A stretch of DNA of 64,000 bases from Hydractinia symbiolongicarpus. Its lineage: Eukaryota; Cnidaria; Hydrozoa; Anthoathecata; Hydractiniidae. The stretch covers positions 36,625,828 to 36,689,827 of the forward strand of contig NC_079876.1 of the NCBI RefSeq assembly GCF_029227915.1, read 5' to 3'. The first letter of the stretch is position 1. Each line of letters begins with the position of its first letter. Shown one piece after another: positions 11,710 to 26,009 of this stretch. The notes below the pieces were generated by a model, which saw only the letters and a program-made list of their open reading frames with translations, was not told the origin of the DNA and did no database searches. The position numbers and the translations under genes are program-made.

Positions 11710-14157
11710 CTTCACATACTCGTACCATCATGTATTTAGCGATAATTTTCCGATATTACTAGCTTGTATTGCTTTTACCAGTGTAACGATTGATCGTGGG
11801 ACCTAATTGAACTGATGTTGGACTTTGATCTTATAAATATGGTAAATGAGACAATTGGAATACAAGAATTAACATTCTTGTTACGTTGGTATTATTGCCG
11901 GAAGTCCGTTCGTTTGAGTTACAACGGTGGCGTCACCAATTGGTGACACCATGTATTTAGCGATATTTTTCCGATATTACTAGCTTGCATTGCTTTTAAC
12001 AGTGAAACGATTGACCGTTGGATCTAATTGAACTGATTTTGGACTTTGACCTTATAAATGTGGTAAATGAGACAATTGAACTCCAAGAATTAACATTCTT
12101 GTTACTTTGGCATGAATGCTGGAACTCTGCAGTTACACAGGACGCTGGTTACCCTTTTTTTACAAATGTAGATCAATTAGTCATTCTTACTGTGAGACTA
12201 CTCCTATCCGTCAGCGCGCCCTGAAGAAATAGAGACAGTTTTGAAAACAACATATCGGTGACTTTCTAACGGTATCAGTCCGTTTGAGTTACAACGGTTG
12301 CGTCACATACTCGTACCAACATGTACTTAGCGATAATTTTCTGATATTACTAGGTTGCATTCCTTTTAACAGTGAAAAGATTGAACGTGGGACCTAATTG
12401 AGCTGTTGTTGGACTTTGACCTTATAAATGTGGTAAATGAGAGAATTGAACTCCAAGAATTAACATTCTTGTTACTTTGGCATGAATGCTGGAACTCTGC
12501 AGTTACACAGGACGCTGGTTAGCACTTTATTTACAAATGTAGATCAATTAGTCATTCTTACTGTGAGACTACTCCTATCCGTCAGCGCGCCCTGAAGAAA
12601 TAGAGACAGTTTCGAAAACAACATATCATTGACATTCTAACGGTATCAGTGCGTTTGAGTTACAACGGTTGAGTCACATATTCGTACCAACATGTATTTA
12701 GCGATATTTTTCCGTTATTACTAGGTTGCATTCCTTTTAACAGTGAAACGATTGACCGTGGGATCTAATTGAACTGATTTTGGACTTCGACCTTATAAAT
12801 GTGGTAAATGAGACGATTGGACTCCAAGAATTAACATTCTTCTATCTTTGGCATGAATGCTGGAACTCTGCAGTTACACTGGACACTGTGTTAGCTCTTT
12901 ATTTGCAAATGTAGATCAATGAGTCATTCATACTGTGAGACTTATCCTAGCCGTTAGCGCGACCTGAAGAACTGGGGACAGTTTTGAAAACTATATTTCA
13001 TTGACTTTCTAAGGGTATCAGTCCGTTAGAGTTACAACGGTTGCGTCACATATTCGCACCAACATGTATTTAGCGATAATTTTCTGATACTACTAGGTTG
13101 CATTGCATTTAACAGTGAAACGATTGATCGTGGGACCTAATTAAACTGATGTTGGAATTTGACCTTATAAACGTGGTAAATAAGACAATTGAACTCCAAG
13201 AATTAACATTCTTGTTACTTTGGCATGATTGCCAGAACTCAGTAATTGCATTTTCCGATGTGTTACCTCTTTATTTACATATTTAGATCAAGGACTCGTT
13301 TTTACTCTGGGACTTATCCTAGTCGTTAGCGCGCGGAAGAAATAGAGACAGTTTCGAAAACTACATTTCATTGACTTTCTAACTTTATCAGTCCGTTTGA
13401 GTTACAACGGTTGAGTCACATATTGGTACCAACATGTTTTTAGCGATATTTTTCCGTTATTACTAGGTTGCATTCCTTTTAACAGTGAAACGATTGACCG
13501 TGGGATCTAATTGAACTGATTTTGGACTTTGACCTTATAAATGTGGTAAATGAGACAATTGAACTCCAAGAATAAACATTCTTGTTACTTTGGCATGAAT
13601 GCTGGAACTCTGCAGTTACACAGGACGCTGGTTAGCCCTTTATTTACAAATGTAGATCAATTAGTCATTGTTACTGTGAGACTACTCCCATCCGTCCGCG
13701 TGCCCGGAAGAAATAGAGACAGTTTCAAACTCAACATTTCATTGATTTTCTAACGGTATCAGTCCGTTTGTGTTACAACGGTTGCGTCACATACTCCTAC
13801 CAACATGTATTTAGCGATAATTTTCCGATATTACTAGGTTGCATTCCTTTTAACAGTGAAAAGATTGAACGTGGGACCTAATTGAACTGATGTTGGACTT
13901 TGACCTTATAAATGTGGTAAATGAGAGAATTGAACTCCAAGAAATAACATTCTTGTTTCTTTGGCATGATTCCCAGAACTCAGTAATTACATTGTGCGTT
14001 GTGTTAGCTCTTTATTTACAAATTTAGATCAAGGAGTGGTTTTTACTCTGCGACTTATCATAACCGTTGGCGCGCGGAAGAAATAGAGACAGTTTCAAAA
14101 ACTACACTTCATTGACTTTCTAACGGTATCAGTCCGTTTGAGTTAGAACGGTTGCGT
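11710..14157 (+). repeat. Diverged family-A stretch without clear higher-order unit
   Basis: One short monomer (junction at 11901) and several full monomers, mostly class 1 with class-2 copies near 13230 and 13970. Monomers near 12790-13070 show 'agacgattggactcc' and 'ctagccgttagcgcgacctgaag', resembling HOR monomer D, so relatives of D exist outside the regular array. No gene. Confidence 0.75.
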
Positions 14158-15100
14158 CACATATTCGTACCAACATGTATTTAGTGATATTTTTCCGATA
14201 ATACTAGGTTGCATTGCTTTAAACAGTGAAAAGATTGATCGTGAGAACTAATTGAACTGATTTTTGTCTTTGACCCTATAAATATGGCAAATGAGACAAT
14301 TGGAATACAAGAATTAACATTCTTGTTACGTTGGTATGATTGCCGGAAGTCCGTTCGTTTGAGTTACAACGGTGGCGTCACCAATTGGTAACACCATGTA
14401 TTTAGCGATATTTTTCCGATATTACTAGGTTACATTGCTTTTAACAGTAAAACGATTGACCGTGGGACCTAATTTAACTGATTTTGGACTTTGACCTTAT
14501 AAATGTGGTAAAGGAGACAATTGAACTCCAAGAATTAACATTCTTGTTACTTTGGCATGAATGCTGGAACTCCGCAGTTACACAGGACGCTGGTTAGCCC
14601 TTTATTTACAAATGTAGATCAATTAGTCATTTTTACTGTGAGACTACTCCTATCCGTCAGCGCGCCCTGAAGAAATAGAGACAGTTTCAAAAACAACATA
14701 TCGGTGACTTTCTAACGGTATCAGTCCGTTTGAGTTAGAACGGTTGCGTCACATATTCGTACCAACATGTATTTAGTGACATTTTTCTGATAATACTAGG
14801 TTGCATTGCTTTAAACAGTGAAAAGATTGATCGTGAGAACTAATTGAACTGATTTTTGTCTTTGACCTTATAAATATGGTAAATGAGACAATTGGAATAC
14901 AAGAATTAACATTCTTGTTACATTGGTATGATTGCCGGAAGTCCGTTCGTTTGAGTTACAACGGTGGCGTCACCAATTGGTAACACCATGTATTTAGCGA
15001 TATTTTTCCGATATTACTAGATTACATTGCTTTTAACAGTGAAACGATTGACCGTGGGACCTAATTGAACTGATTTTGGACTTTGACCTTATAAATGTGG
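14158..15100 (+). repeat. 592-bp dimer repeated, cut by the HOR edge
   Basis: Monomer starts at 14158, 14379, 14750 and 14971 give 221, 371 and 221 bp, followed by a full monomer. Short-monomer junctions at 14346 and 14938 are 592 bp apart. The second dimer is interrupted at 15101, where its full monomer changes in mid-course to G type: 'ataaatgtgg' is followed by 'taaaggcgac'. Confidence 0.85.
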
Positions 15101-15340
15101 TAAAGGCGACAATTAAATTCCAAAAGTTAACATTCTTGTTACCTTGGCATGATTGCCAGAACTCAGTAATTACATTCTGCGCTGTGTTAGCTCTTTATTT
15201 ACAGATTTAGATCAAGGAGTGGTTTTTACTCTGATTCTTATCCTAGCCGTTAGCGCGTGGAAGAAATAGAGACAGTTTCAAAAATTACATTACATTGACT
15301 ATCTAATGGAATCCATCCGCTTGATTTACAACGATTGCGT
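15101..15340 (+). repeat. HOR entry: right part of a G monomer
   Basis: G-type right part ('aaaggcgacaattaaattcc', 'accttggcatgattgcc', 'gattcttatcctagcc') joined to a left part of flank type. The chimeric monomer 14971-15340 keeps normal length (370 bp), so the exchange was homologous. Confidence 0.85.
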
Positions 15341-16674
15341 CACATATTCGTACCAAGATGTATATAGCGAAAGTTTTCCGTTATTACTAGGTAGCATTGC
15401 TTTTAACAGTGAAACGATTGGCCGTGGGATGTAATTGAACTGACTTTAGACTTTGACCTCATGAATGTGGTAAATAAGACGATTGGACTCCAAGAATTAA
15501 CATTCTTCTTACTTTGGCATGAATGCTGGAACTCCGCAGTTACACTGGACACTGTGTTAGCTCTTTATTTACAAATGTAGATCAATGACTCATTCATACT
15601 GTGAGACTTATCCTAGCCGTTAGCGCGACCTAAAGAACTAGAGACAGTTTCGAAAACTATATTTCATTGACTTTCTAACGGTATCAGTCCGTTTGAGTTA
15701 CAACAGTTGAGTCACACATTCGTACCAACATGTATTTCGCGATATTTTTCCGATATTACTAGGTTGCATTGCTTTAAACAGTGAAAAGATTGATCGTGAG
15801 AACTAATTGAACAGATTTTTGTCTTTGCCCTTATAAATATGGTAAATGAGACAATTGCAATACAAGAATTAACATTCTTGTTACGTTGGCATGATTGCCG
15901 GAAGTCCGTTCGTTTGAGTTACAACGGTCGCGTCACCAATTGGTAACACCATGTATTAAGCGATATTTTTCCGATATTAATAGGTTGCATTGCTTTTAAC
16001 AGTGAAACGATTGACCGTGGAACCTAATTGAACTGATTTTGGACTTTGACCTTTTAAATGTGGTAAAAGAGACAATTGAACTCCAAGAATTAACATTCTT
16101 GTTACTTTGGCATGAATGCTGGAACTCCGCAGTTACACAGGACGCTGGTTAGCCCTTTATTTACAAATGTAGATCAATTAGTCATTCTTACTGTGAGACT
16201 ACTCCTATCCGTCAGCGCGCCCTGAAGAAATAGAGACAGTTTCAAAAACAACATATCGGTGACTTTCTAACGGTATCAGTCCGTTTGAGTTACAACAGTT
16301 GAGTCACATATTCGTACCAACAAGTAATTAGCGATATTTTTCCGTTACTACTAGGTTGCATTCCTTTTAACAGTGAAAAGATTGAACGTGGGACCTAATA
16401 GAATTGATGTTGGACTTTGACCTTATAAATGTGGTAAATGCGACAATTAAATTCCACAAGTTAACATTCTTGTTACCTTGGCATGATTGCCAGAACTCAG
16501 TAATTACATTCTGCGCTGTGTTAGCTCTTTATTTACAGATTTAGATCAAGGAGTGGTTTTTACTCTGATTCTTATCCTAGCCGTTAGCGCGTGGAAGAAA
16601 TAGAGACAGTTTCGAAAACTACATTACATTGACTATCTAATGGAATCCATCCGCTTGATTTACAACGATTGCGT
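15341..16674 (+). repeat. HOR unit 1
   Basis: D 15341, E 15713, F 15934, G 16305. D carries 'gattggccgtggg', otherwise seen only in the displaced copy at about 31498. F carries 'attaataggttgc' and 'cgtggaacc'. G carries 'caagtaattagcg', 'cctaatagaattg' and 'aaattccacaag'. The F and G marks are shared with unit 5. Confidence 0.9.
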
Positions 16675-18007
16675 CACATATTCGTACCAAGATGTATACA
16701 GCGAAAGTTTTCCGTTATTACTAGGTAGCATTGCTTTTAACAGTGAAACAATTGACCGTGGGATGTAATTGAACTGACTTTAGACTTTGACCTCATGAAT
16801 GTGGTAAATAAGACGATTGGACTTCAAGAATTAACCATCTTCTTACTTTGGCATGAATGCTGGAACTCCGCAGTTACACTGGACACTGGTTAGCTCTTTA
16901 TTTACAAATGTAGATCAATGACTCATTCATACTGTGAGACTTATCCTAGCCGTTAGCGCGACCTAAAGAACTAGAGACAGTTTCGAAAACTATATTTCAT
17001 TGACTTTCTAACGGTATCAGTCCGTTTGAGTTACAACAGTTGAGTCACACATTCGTACCAACATGTATTTCGCGATATTTTTCCGATATTACTAGGTTGC
17101 ATTGCTTTAAACAGTGAAAAGATTGATCGTGAGAACTAATTGATCAGATTTTTGTCTTTGACCTTATAAATATGGTAAATGAGACAATTGCAATACAAGA
17201 ATTAACATTCTTGTTACGTTGGTATGATTGCCGGAAGTCCGTTCCTTTGAGTTACAACGGTCGCGTCACCAATTGGTAACACCATGTATTAAGCGATATT
17301 TTTCCGATATTACTAGGTTGCATTGCTTTTAACAGTGAAACGATTGACCGTGGGACCTAATTGAACTGATTTTGGACTTTGACCTTTTAAATGTGGTAAA
17401 GGAGACAATTGAACTCCAAGAATTAACATTCTTGTTACTTTGGCATGAATGCTGGAACTCCGCAGTTACACAGGACGCTGGTTAGCCCTTTATTTACAAA
17501 TGTAGATCAATTAGTCATTCTTACTGTGAGACTACTCCTATCCGTCAGCGCGCCCTGAAGAAATAGAGACAGTTTCAAAAACAACATATCGGTGACTTTC
17601 TAACGGTATCAGTCCGTTTGAGTTACAACAGTTGAGTCACATATTCGTACCAACAAGTACTTAGCGATATTTTTCCGTTACTACTAGGTTGCATTCCTTT
17701 TAACAGTGAAAAGATTGAACGTGGGACCTAATTGAAATGATGTTGGACTTTGACCTTATAAATGTGGTAAAGGCGACAATTAAATTCCAAAAGTTAACAT
17801 TCTTGTTACCTTGGCATGATTGCCAGAACTCAGTAATTACATTCTGCGCTGTGTTAGCTCTTTATTTACAGATTTAGATCAAGGAGTGGTTTTTACTCTG
17901 ATTCTTTTCCTAGCCGTTAGCGCGTGGAAGAAATAGAGACAGTTTCGAAAACTACATTACATTGACTATCTAATGGAATCCATCCGCTTGATTTACAACG
18001 ATTGCGT
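16675..18007 (+). repeat. HOR unit 2
   Basis: 1333 bp. D has 'gaaacaattgaccg', 'ggacttcaag' and a 1-bp loss giving 'cactggttagc'; all three recur in unit 6. E has 'aattgatcagat' and 'gttcctttgag'. G has 'gaaatgatgttgg' and 'gattcttttcc'. Confidence 0.9.
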
Positions 18008-19341
18008 CACATATTCGTACCAAGATGTATACAGCAAAAGTTTTCCGTTATTACTAGGTAGCATTGCTTTTAACAGTGAAACGATTGACCGTGGGATGTA
18101 ATTGAACTGACTTTAGACTTTGACCTCATGAATGTGGTAAATAAGACGATTGGACTCCAAGAATTAACATTCTTTTTACTTTGGCATGAATGCTGGAACT
18201 CCGCAGTTACACTGGACACTGTGTTAGCTCTTTATTTACAAATGTAGATCAATGACTCATTCATACTGTGAGACTTATCCTAGCCGTTAGCGCGACCTAA
18301 AGAACTAGAGACAGTTTCGAAAACTATATTTCATTGACTTTCTAACGGTATCAGTCCGTTTGAGTTACAACAGTTGAGTCACACATTCGTACCAACATGT
18401 ATTTCGCGATATTTTTCCGATATTACTAGGTTGCATTGCTTTAAACAGTGAAAAGATTGATCGTGAGAACTAATTGAACAGATTTTTGTCTTTGACCTTA
18501 TAAATATGGTAAATGAGACAATTGCAATACAAGAATTAACATTCTTGTTACGTTGGTATGATTGCCGGAAGTCCGTTCGTTTGAGTTACAACGGTCGCGT
18601 CACCAATTGGTAACACCATGTATTAAGCGATATTTTTCTGATATTACTAGGTTGCATTGCTTTTAACAGTGAAACGATTGACCGTGGGACCTAATTGAAC
18701 TGATTTTGGACTTTGACCTTTTAAATGTGGTAAAGGAGACAATTGAACTCCAAGAATTAACATTCTTGTTACTTTGGCATGAATGCTGGAACTCCGCAGT
18801 TACACAGGACGCTGGTTAGCCCTTTATTTACAAATGTAGATCAATTAGTCATTCTTACTGTGAGACTACTCCTATCCGTCAGCGCGCCCTGAAGAAATAG
18901 AGACAGTTTCAAAAACAACATATCGGTGACTTTCTAACGGTATCAGTCCGTTTGAGTTACAACAGTTGAGTCACATATTCGTACCAACAAGTACTTAGCG
19001 ATATTTTTCCGTTACTACTAGGTTGCATTCCTTTGAACAGTGAAAAGATTGAACGTGGGACCTAATTGAATTGATGTTGGACTTTGACCTTATAAATGTG
19101 GTAAAGGCGACAATTAAATTCCAAAAGTTAACATTCTTGTTACCTTGGCATGATTGCCAGAACTCAGTAATTACATTCTGCGCTGTGTTAGCTCTTTATT
19201 TACAGATTTAGATCAAGGAGTGGTTTTTACTCTGATTCTTATCCTAGCCGTTAGCGCGTGGAAGAAATAGAGACAGTTTCGAAAACTACATTACATTGAC
19301 TATCTAATGGAATCCATCCGCTTGATTTACAACGATTGCGT
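18008..19341 (+). repeat. HOR unit 3
   Basis: D has 'tatacagcaaaag' and 'attctttttac', shared with units 7 and 8. F has 'tttttctgatatt'. G has 'ctttgaacagtg'. The combination matches unit 8. Confidence 0.9.
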
Positions 19342-20675
19342 CACATATTCGTACCAAGATGTATACAGCGAAAGTTTTCCGTTATTACTAGGTAGCATTG
19401 CTTTTAACAGTGAAACGATTGACCGTGGGATGTAATTGAACTGACTTTAGACTTTGACCTCATGAATGTGGTAAATAAGACGATTGGACTCCAAGAATTA
19501 ACATTCTTCTTACTTTGGCATGAATGCTGGAACTCCGCAGTTACACTGGACACTGTGTTAGCTCTTTATTTACAAATGTAGATCAATGACTCATTCATAC
19601 TGTGAGACTTATCCTAGCCGTTAGCGCGACCTAAAGAACTAGAGACAGTTTCGAAAACTATATTTCATTGACTTTCTAACGGTATCAGTCCGTTTGAGTT
19701 ACAACAGTTGAGTCACACATTCGTACCAACATGTATTTCGCGATATTTTTCCGATATTACTAGGTTGCATAGCTTTAAACAGTGAAAAGATTGATCGTGA
19801 GAACTAATTGAACAGATTTTTGTCTTTGACTTTATAAATATGGTAAATGAGACAATTGCAATACAAGAATTAACATTCTTGTTACGTTGGTATGATTGCC
19901 GGAAGTCCGTTCGTTTGAGTTACAACGGTCGCGTCACCAATTGGTAACACCATGTATTAAGCGATATTTTTCTGATATTACTAGGTTGCATTGCTTTTAA
20001 CAGTGAAACGATTGACCGTGGGACCTAATTGAACTGATTTTGGACTTTGACCTTTTAAATGTGGTAAAGGAGAAAATTGAACTCCAAGAATTAACATTCT
20101 TGTTACTTTGGCATGAATGCTGGAACTCCGCAGTTACACAGGACGCTGGTTAGCCCTTTATTTACAAATGTAGATCAATTAGTCATTCTTACTGTGAGAC
20201 TACTCCTATCCGTCAGCGCGCCCTGAAGAAATAGACACAGTTTCAAAAACAACATATCGGTGACTTTCTAACGGTATCAGTCCATTTGAGTTACAACAGT
20301 TGAGTCACATATTCGTACCAACAGGTACTTAGCGATATTTTTCCGTTACTACTAGGTTGCATTCCTTTGAACAGTGAAAAGATTGAACGTGGGACCTAAT
20401 TGAATTGATGTTGGACTTTGACCTTATAAATGTGGTAAAGGCGACAATTAAATTCCAAAAGTTAACATTCTTGTTACCTTGGCATGATTGCCAGAACTCA
20501 GTAATTACATTCTGCGCTGTGTTAGCTCTTTATTTACAGATTTAGATCAAGGAGTGGTTTTTACTCTGATTCTTATCCTAGCCGTTAGCGCGTGGAAGGA
20601 ATAGAGACAGTTTCGAAAACTACATTACATTGACTATCTAATGGAATCCATCCGCTTGATTTACAACGATTGCGT
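19342..20675 (+). repeat. HOR unit 4
   Basis: F has 'tttttctgatatt' and 'ggagaaaattgaac'; G has 'ccaacaggtactt' and 'ctttgaacagtg'. These are shared with unit 9. Private changes are 'tgcatagctttaaac' and 'tgactttataaatatgg' in E and 'tggaaggaatag' in G. Confidence 0.9.
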
Positions 20676-22009
20676 CACATATTCGTACCAAGATGTATAC
20701 AGCGAAAGTTTTCCGTTATTACTAGGTAGCATTGCTTTTAACAGTGAAACGATTGACCGTGGGATGTAATTGAACTGACTTTAGACTTTGACCTCATGAA
20801 TGTGGTAAATAAGACGATTGGACTCCAAGAATTAACATTCTTCTTACTTTGGCATGAATGCTGGAACTCCGCAGTTACACTGGACACTGTGTTAGCTCTT
20901 TATTTACAAATGTAGATCAATGACTCATTCATACTGTGAGACTTATCCTAGCCGTTAGCGCGACCTAAAGAACTAGAGACAGTTTCGAAAACTATATTTC
21001 ATTGACTTTCTAACGGTATCAGTCCGTTTGAGTTACAACAGTTGAGTCACACATTCGTACCAACATGTATTTCGCGATATTTTTCCGATATTACTAGGTT
21101 GCATTGCTTTAAACAGTGAAAAGATTGATCGTGAGAACTAATTGAACAGATTTTTGTCTTTGACCTTTTAAATATGGTAAATTAGACAATTGCAATACAA
21201 GAATTAACATTCTTGTTACGTTGGTATGATTGCCGGAAGTCCGTTCGTTTGAGTTACAACGGTCGCGTCACCAATTGGTAACACCATGTATTAAGCGATA
21301 TTTTTCCGATATTAATAGGTTGCATTGCTTTTAACAGTGAAACGATTGACCGTGGAACCTAATTGAACTGATTTTGGACTTTGACCTTTTAAATGTGGTA
21401 AAGGAGACAATTGAACTCCAAGAATTAACATTCTTGTTACTTTGGCATGAATGCTGGAACTCCGCAGTTACACAGGACGCTGGTTAGCCCTTTATTTACA
21501 AATGTAGATCAATTAGTCATTCTTACTGTGAGACTACTCCTATCCGTCAGCGCGCCCTGAAGAAATAGAGACAGTTTCAAAAACAACATATCGGTGACTT
21601 TCTAACGGTATCAGTCCGTTTGAGTTACAACAGTTGAGTCACATATTCGTACCAACAAGTAATTAGCGATATTTTTCCGTTACTACTAGGTTGCATTCCT
21701 TTTAACAGTGAAAAGATTGAACGTGGGACCTAATAGAATTGATGTTGGACTTTGACCTTATAAATGTGGTAAATGCGACAATTAAATTCCACAAGTTAAC
21801 ATTCTTGTTACCTTGGCATGATTGCCAGAACTCAGTAATTACATTCTGCGCTGTGTTAGCTCTTTATTTACAGATTTAGATCAAGGAGTGGTTTTTACTC
21901 TGATTCTTATCCTAGCCGTTAGCGCGTGGAAGAAATAGAGACAGTTTCGAAAACTACATTACATTGACTATCTAATGGAATCCATCCGCTTGATTTACAA
22001 CGATTGCGT
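20676..22009 (+). repeat. HOR unit 5
   Basis: E has 'ccttttaaatatggtaaatt', shared with unit 10. F and G repeat the private marks of unit 1 ('attaataggttgc', 'caagtaattagcg', 'cctaatagaattg'), 5335 bp downstream of them. Confidence 0.9.
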
Positions 22010-23341
22010 CACATATTCGTACCAAGATGTATACAGCGAAAGTTTTCCGTTATTACTAGGTAGCATTGCTTTTAACAGTGAAACAATTGACCGTGGGATG
22101 TAATTGAACTGACTTTAGACTTTGACCTCATGAATGTGGTAAAAAGACGATTGGACTTCAAGAATTAACATTCTTCTTACTTTGGCATGAATGCTGGAAC
22201 TCCGCAGTTACACTGGACACTGGTTAGCTCTTTATTTACAAATGTAGATCAATGACTCATTCATACTGTGAGACTTATCCTAGCCGTTAGCGCGACCTAA
22301 AGAACTAGAGACAGTTTCGAAAACTATATTTCATTGACTTTCTAACGGTATCAGTCCGTTTGAGTTACAACAGTTGAGTCACACATTCGTACCAACATGT
22401 ATTTCGCGATATTTTTCCGATATTACTAGGTTGCATTGCTTTAAACAGTGAAAAGATTGATCGTGAGAACTAATTGATCATATTTTTGTCTTTGACCTTA
22501 TAAATATGGTAAATGAGACAATTGCAATACAAGAATTAACATTCTTGTTACGTTGGTATGATTGCCGGAAGTCCGTTCCTTTGAGTTACAACGGTCGCGT
22601 CACCAATTGGTAACACCATGTATTAAGCGATATTTTTCCGATATTACTAGGTTGCATTGCTTTTAACAGTGAAACGATTGACCGTGGGACCTAATTGAAC
22701 TGATTTTGGACTTTGACCTTTTAAATGTGGTAAAGGAGACAATTGAACTCCAAGAATTAACATTCTTGTTACTTTGGCATGAATGCTGGAACTCCGCAGT
22801 TACACAGGACGCTGGTTAGCCCTTTATTTACAAATGTAGATCAATTAGTCATTCTTACTGTGAGACTACTCCTATCCGTCAGCGCGCCCTGAAGAAATAG
22901 AGACAGTTTCAAAAACAACATATCGGTGACTTTCTAACGGTATCAGTCCGTTTGAGTTACAACAGTTGAGTCACATATTCGTACCAACAAGTACTTAGCG
23001 ATATTTTTCCGTTACTACTAGGTTGCATTCCTTTTAACAGTGAAAAGATTGAACGTAGGACCTAATTGAAATGATGTTGGACTTTGACCTTATAAATGTG
23101 GTAAAGGCGACAATTAAATTCCAAAAGTTAACATTCTTGTTACCTTGGCATGATTGCCAGAACTCAGTAATTACATTCTGCGCTGTGTTAGCTCTTTATT
23201 TACAGATTTAGATCAAGGAGTGGTTTTTACTCTGATTCTTTTCCTAGCCGTTAGCGCGTGGAAGAAATAGAGACAGTTTCGAAAACTACATTACATTGAC
23301 TATCTAATGGAATCCATCCGCTTGATTTACAACGATTGCGT
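22010..23341 (+). repeat. HOR unit 6
   Basis: 1332 bp. D repeats the unit 2 marks, including the 1-bp loss 'cactggttagc', and adds another 1-bp loss ('gtaaaaagacg'). E has 'gatcatattttt' and 'gttcctttgag'. G has 'gaacgtaggacc', shared only with unit 7. Confidence 0.9.
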
Positions 23342-24675
23342 CACATATTCGTACCAAGATGTATACAGCAAAAGTTTTCCGTTATTACTAGGTAGCATTG
23401 CTTTTAACAGTGAAACGATTGACCGTGGGATGTAATTGAACTGACTTTAGACTTTGACCTCATGAATGTGGTAAATAAGACGATTGGACTCCAAGAATTA
23501 ACATTCTTTTTACTTTGGCATGAATGCTGGAACTCCGCAGTTACACTGGACACTGTGTTAGCTCTTTATTTACAAATGTAGATCAATGACTCATTCATAC
23601 TGTGAGACTTATCCTAGCCGTTAGCGCGACCTAAAGAACTAGAGACAGTTTCGAAAACTATATTTCATTGACTTTCTAACGGTATCAGTCCGTTTGAGTT
23701 ACAACAGTTGAGTCACACATTCGTACCAACATGTATTTCGCGATATTTTTCCGATATTACTAGGTTGCATTGCTTTAAACAGTGAAAAGATTGATCGTGA
23801 GAACTAATTGATCAGATTTTTGTCTTTGACCTTATAAATATGGTAAATGAGACAATTGCAATACAAGAATTAACATTCTTGTTACGTTGGTATGATTGCC
23901 GGAAGTCCGTTCCTTTGAGTTACAACGGTCGCGTCACCAATTGGTAACACCATGTATTAAGCGATATTTTTCCGATATTACTAGGTTGCATTGCTTTTAA
24001 CAGTGAAACGATTGACCGTGGGACCTAATTGAACTGATTTTGGACTTTGACCTTTTAAATGTGGTAAAGGAGACAATTGAACTCCAAGAATTAACATTCT
24101 TGTTACTTTGGCATGAATGCTGGAACTCCGCAGTTACACAGGACGCTGGTTAGCCCTTTATTTACAAATGTAGATCAATTAGTCATTCTTACTGTGAGAC
24201 TACTCCTATCCGTCAGCGCGCCCTGAAGAAATAGAGACAGTTTCAAAAACAACATATCGGTGACTTTCTAACGGTATCAGTCCGTTTGAGTTACAACAGT
24301 TGAGTCACATATTCGTACCAACAAGTACTTAGCGATATTTTTCCGTTACTACTAGGTTGCATTCCTTTTAACAGTGAAAAGATTGAACGTAGGACCTAAT
24401 TGAAATGATGTTGGACTTTGACCTTATAAATGTGGTAAAGGCGACAATTAAATTCCAAAAGTTAACATTCTTGTTACCTTGGCATGATTGCCAGAACTCA
24501 GTAATTACATTCTGCGCTGTGTTAGCTCTTTATTTACAGATTTAGATCAAGGAGTGGTTTTTACTCTGATTCTTTTCCTAGCCGTTAGCGCGTGGAAGAA
24601 ATAGAGACAGTTTCGGAAACTACATTACATTGACTATCTAATGGAATCCATCCGCTTGATTTACAACGATTGCGT
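23342..24675 (+). repeat. HOR unit 7 (hybrid of unit 3-type D and unit 2-type E)
   Basis: D is of unit 3 type ('tatacagcaaaag', 'attctttttac'), while E is of unit 2 type ('gatcagat', 'gttcctttgag') and G shares 'gaacgtaggacc' with unit 6. This pattern is what a one-unit tandem duplication inside a copied block would leave. G has the private 'tttcggaaac'. Confidence 0.85.
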
Positions 24676-26009
24676 CACATATTCGTACCAAGATGTATAC
24701 AGCAAAAGTTTTCCGTTATTACTAGGTAGCATTGCTTTTAACAGTGAAACCACTGACCGTGGGATGTAATTGAACTGACTTTAGACTTTGACCTCATGAA
24801 TGTGGTAAATAAGACGATTGGACTCCAAGAATTAACATTCTTTTTACTTTGGCATGAATGCTGGAACTCCGCAGTTACACTGGACACTGTGTTAGCTCTT
24901 TATTTACAAATGTAGATCAATGACTCATTCATACTGTGAGACTTATCCTAGCCGTTAGCGCGACCTAAAGAACTAGAGACAGTTTCGAAAACTATATTTC
25001 ATTGACTTTCTAACGGTATCAGTCCGTTTGAGTTACAACAGTTGAGTCACACATTCGTACCAACATGTATTTCGCGATATTTTTCCGATATTACTAGGTT
25101 GCATTGCTTTAAACAGTGAAAAGATTGATCGTGAGAACTAATTGAACAGATTTTTGTCTTTGACCTTATAAATATGGTAAATGAGACAATTGCAATACAA
25201 GAATTAACATTCTTGTTACGTTGGTATGATTGCCGGAAGTCCGTTCGTTTGAGTTACAACGGTCGCGTCACCAATTGGTAACACCATGTATTAAGCGATA
25301 TTTTTCTGATATTACTAGGTTGCATTGCTTTTAACAGTAAAACGATTGACCGTGGGACCTAATTGAACTGATTTTGGACTTTGACCTTTTAAATGTGGTA
25401 AAGGAGACAATTGAACTCCAAGAATTAACATTCTTGTTACTTTGGCATGAATGCTGGAACTCCGCAGTTACACAGGACGCTGGTTAGCCCTTTATTTACA
25501 AATGTAGATCAATTAGTCATTCTTACTGTGAGACTACTCCTATCCGTCAGCGCGCCCTGAAGAAATAGAGACAGTTTCAAAAACAACATATCGGTGACTT
25601 TCTAACGGTATCAGTCCGTTTGAGTTACAACAGTTGAGTCACATATTCGTACCAACAAGTACTTAGCGATATTTTTCCGTTACTACTAGGTTGCATTCCT
25701 TTGAACAGTGAAAAGATTGAACGTGGGACCTAATTGAATTGATGTTGGACTTTGACCTTATAAATGTGGTAAAGGCGACAATTAAATTCCAAAAGTTAAC
25801 ATTCTTGTTACCTTGGCATGATTGCCAGAACTCAGTAATTACATTCTGCGCTGTGTTAGCTCTTTATTTACAGATTTAGATCAAGGAGTGGTTTTTACTC
25901 TGATTCTTATCCTAGCCGTTAGCGCGTGGAAGAAATAGAGACAGTTTCGAAAACTACATTACATTGACTATCTAATGGAATCCATCCGCTTGATTTACAA
26001 CGATTGCGT
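24676..26009 (+). repeat. HOR unit 8
   Basis: Matches unit 3: D 'tatacagcaaaag' and 'attctttttac', F 'tttttctgatatt', G 'ctttgaacagtg'. Private changes are 'gaaaccactgaccg' in D and 'aacagtaaaacg' in F. Confidence 0.9.
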
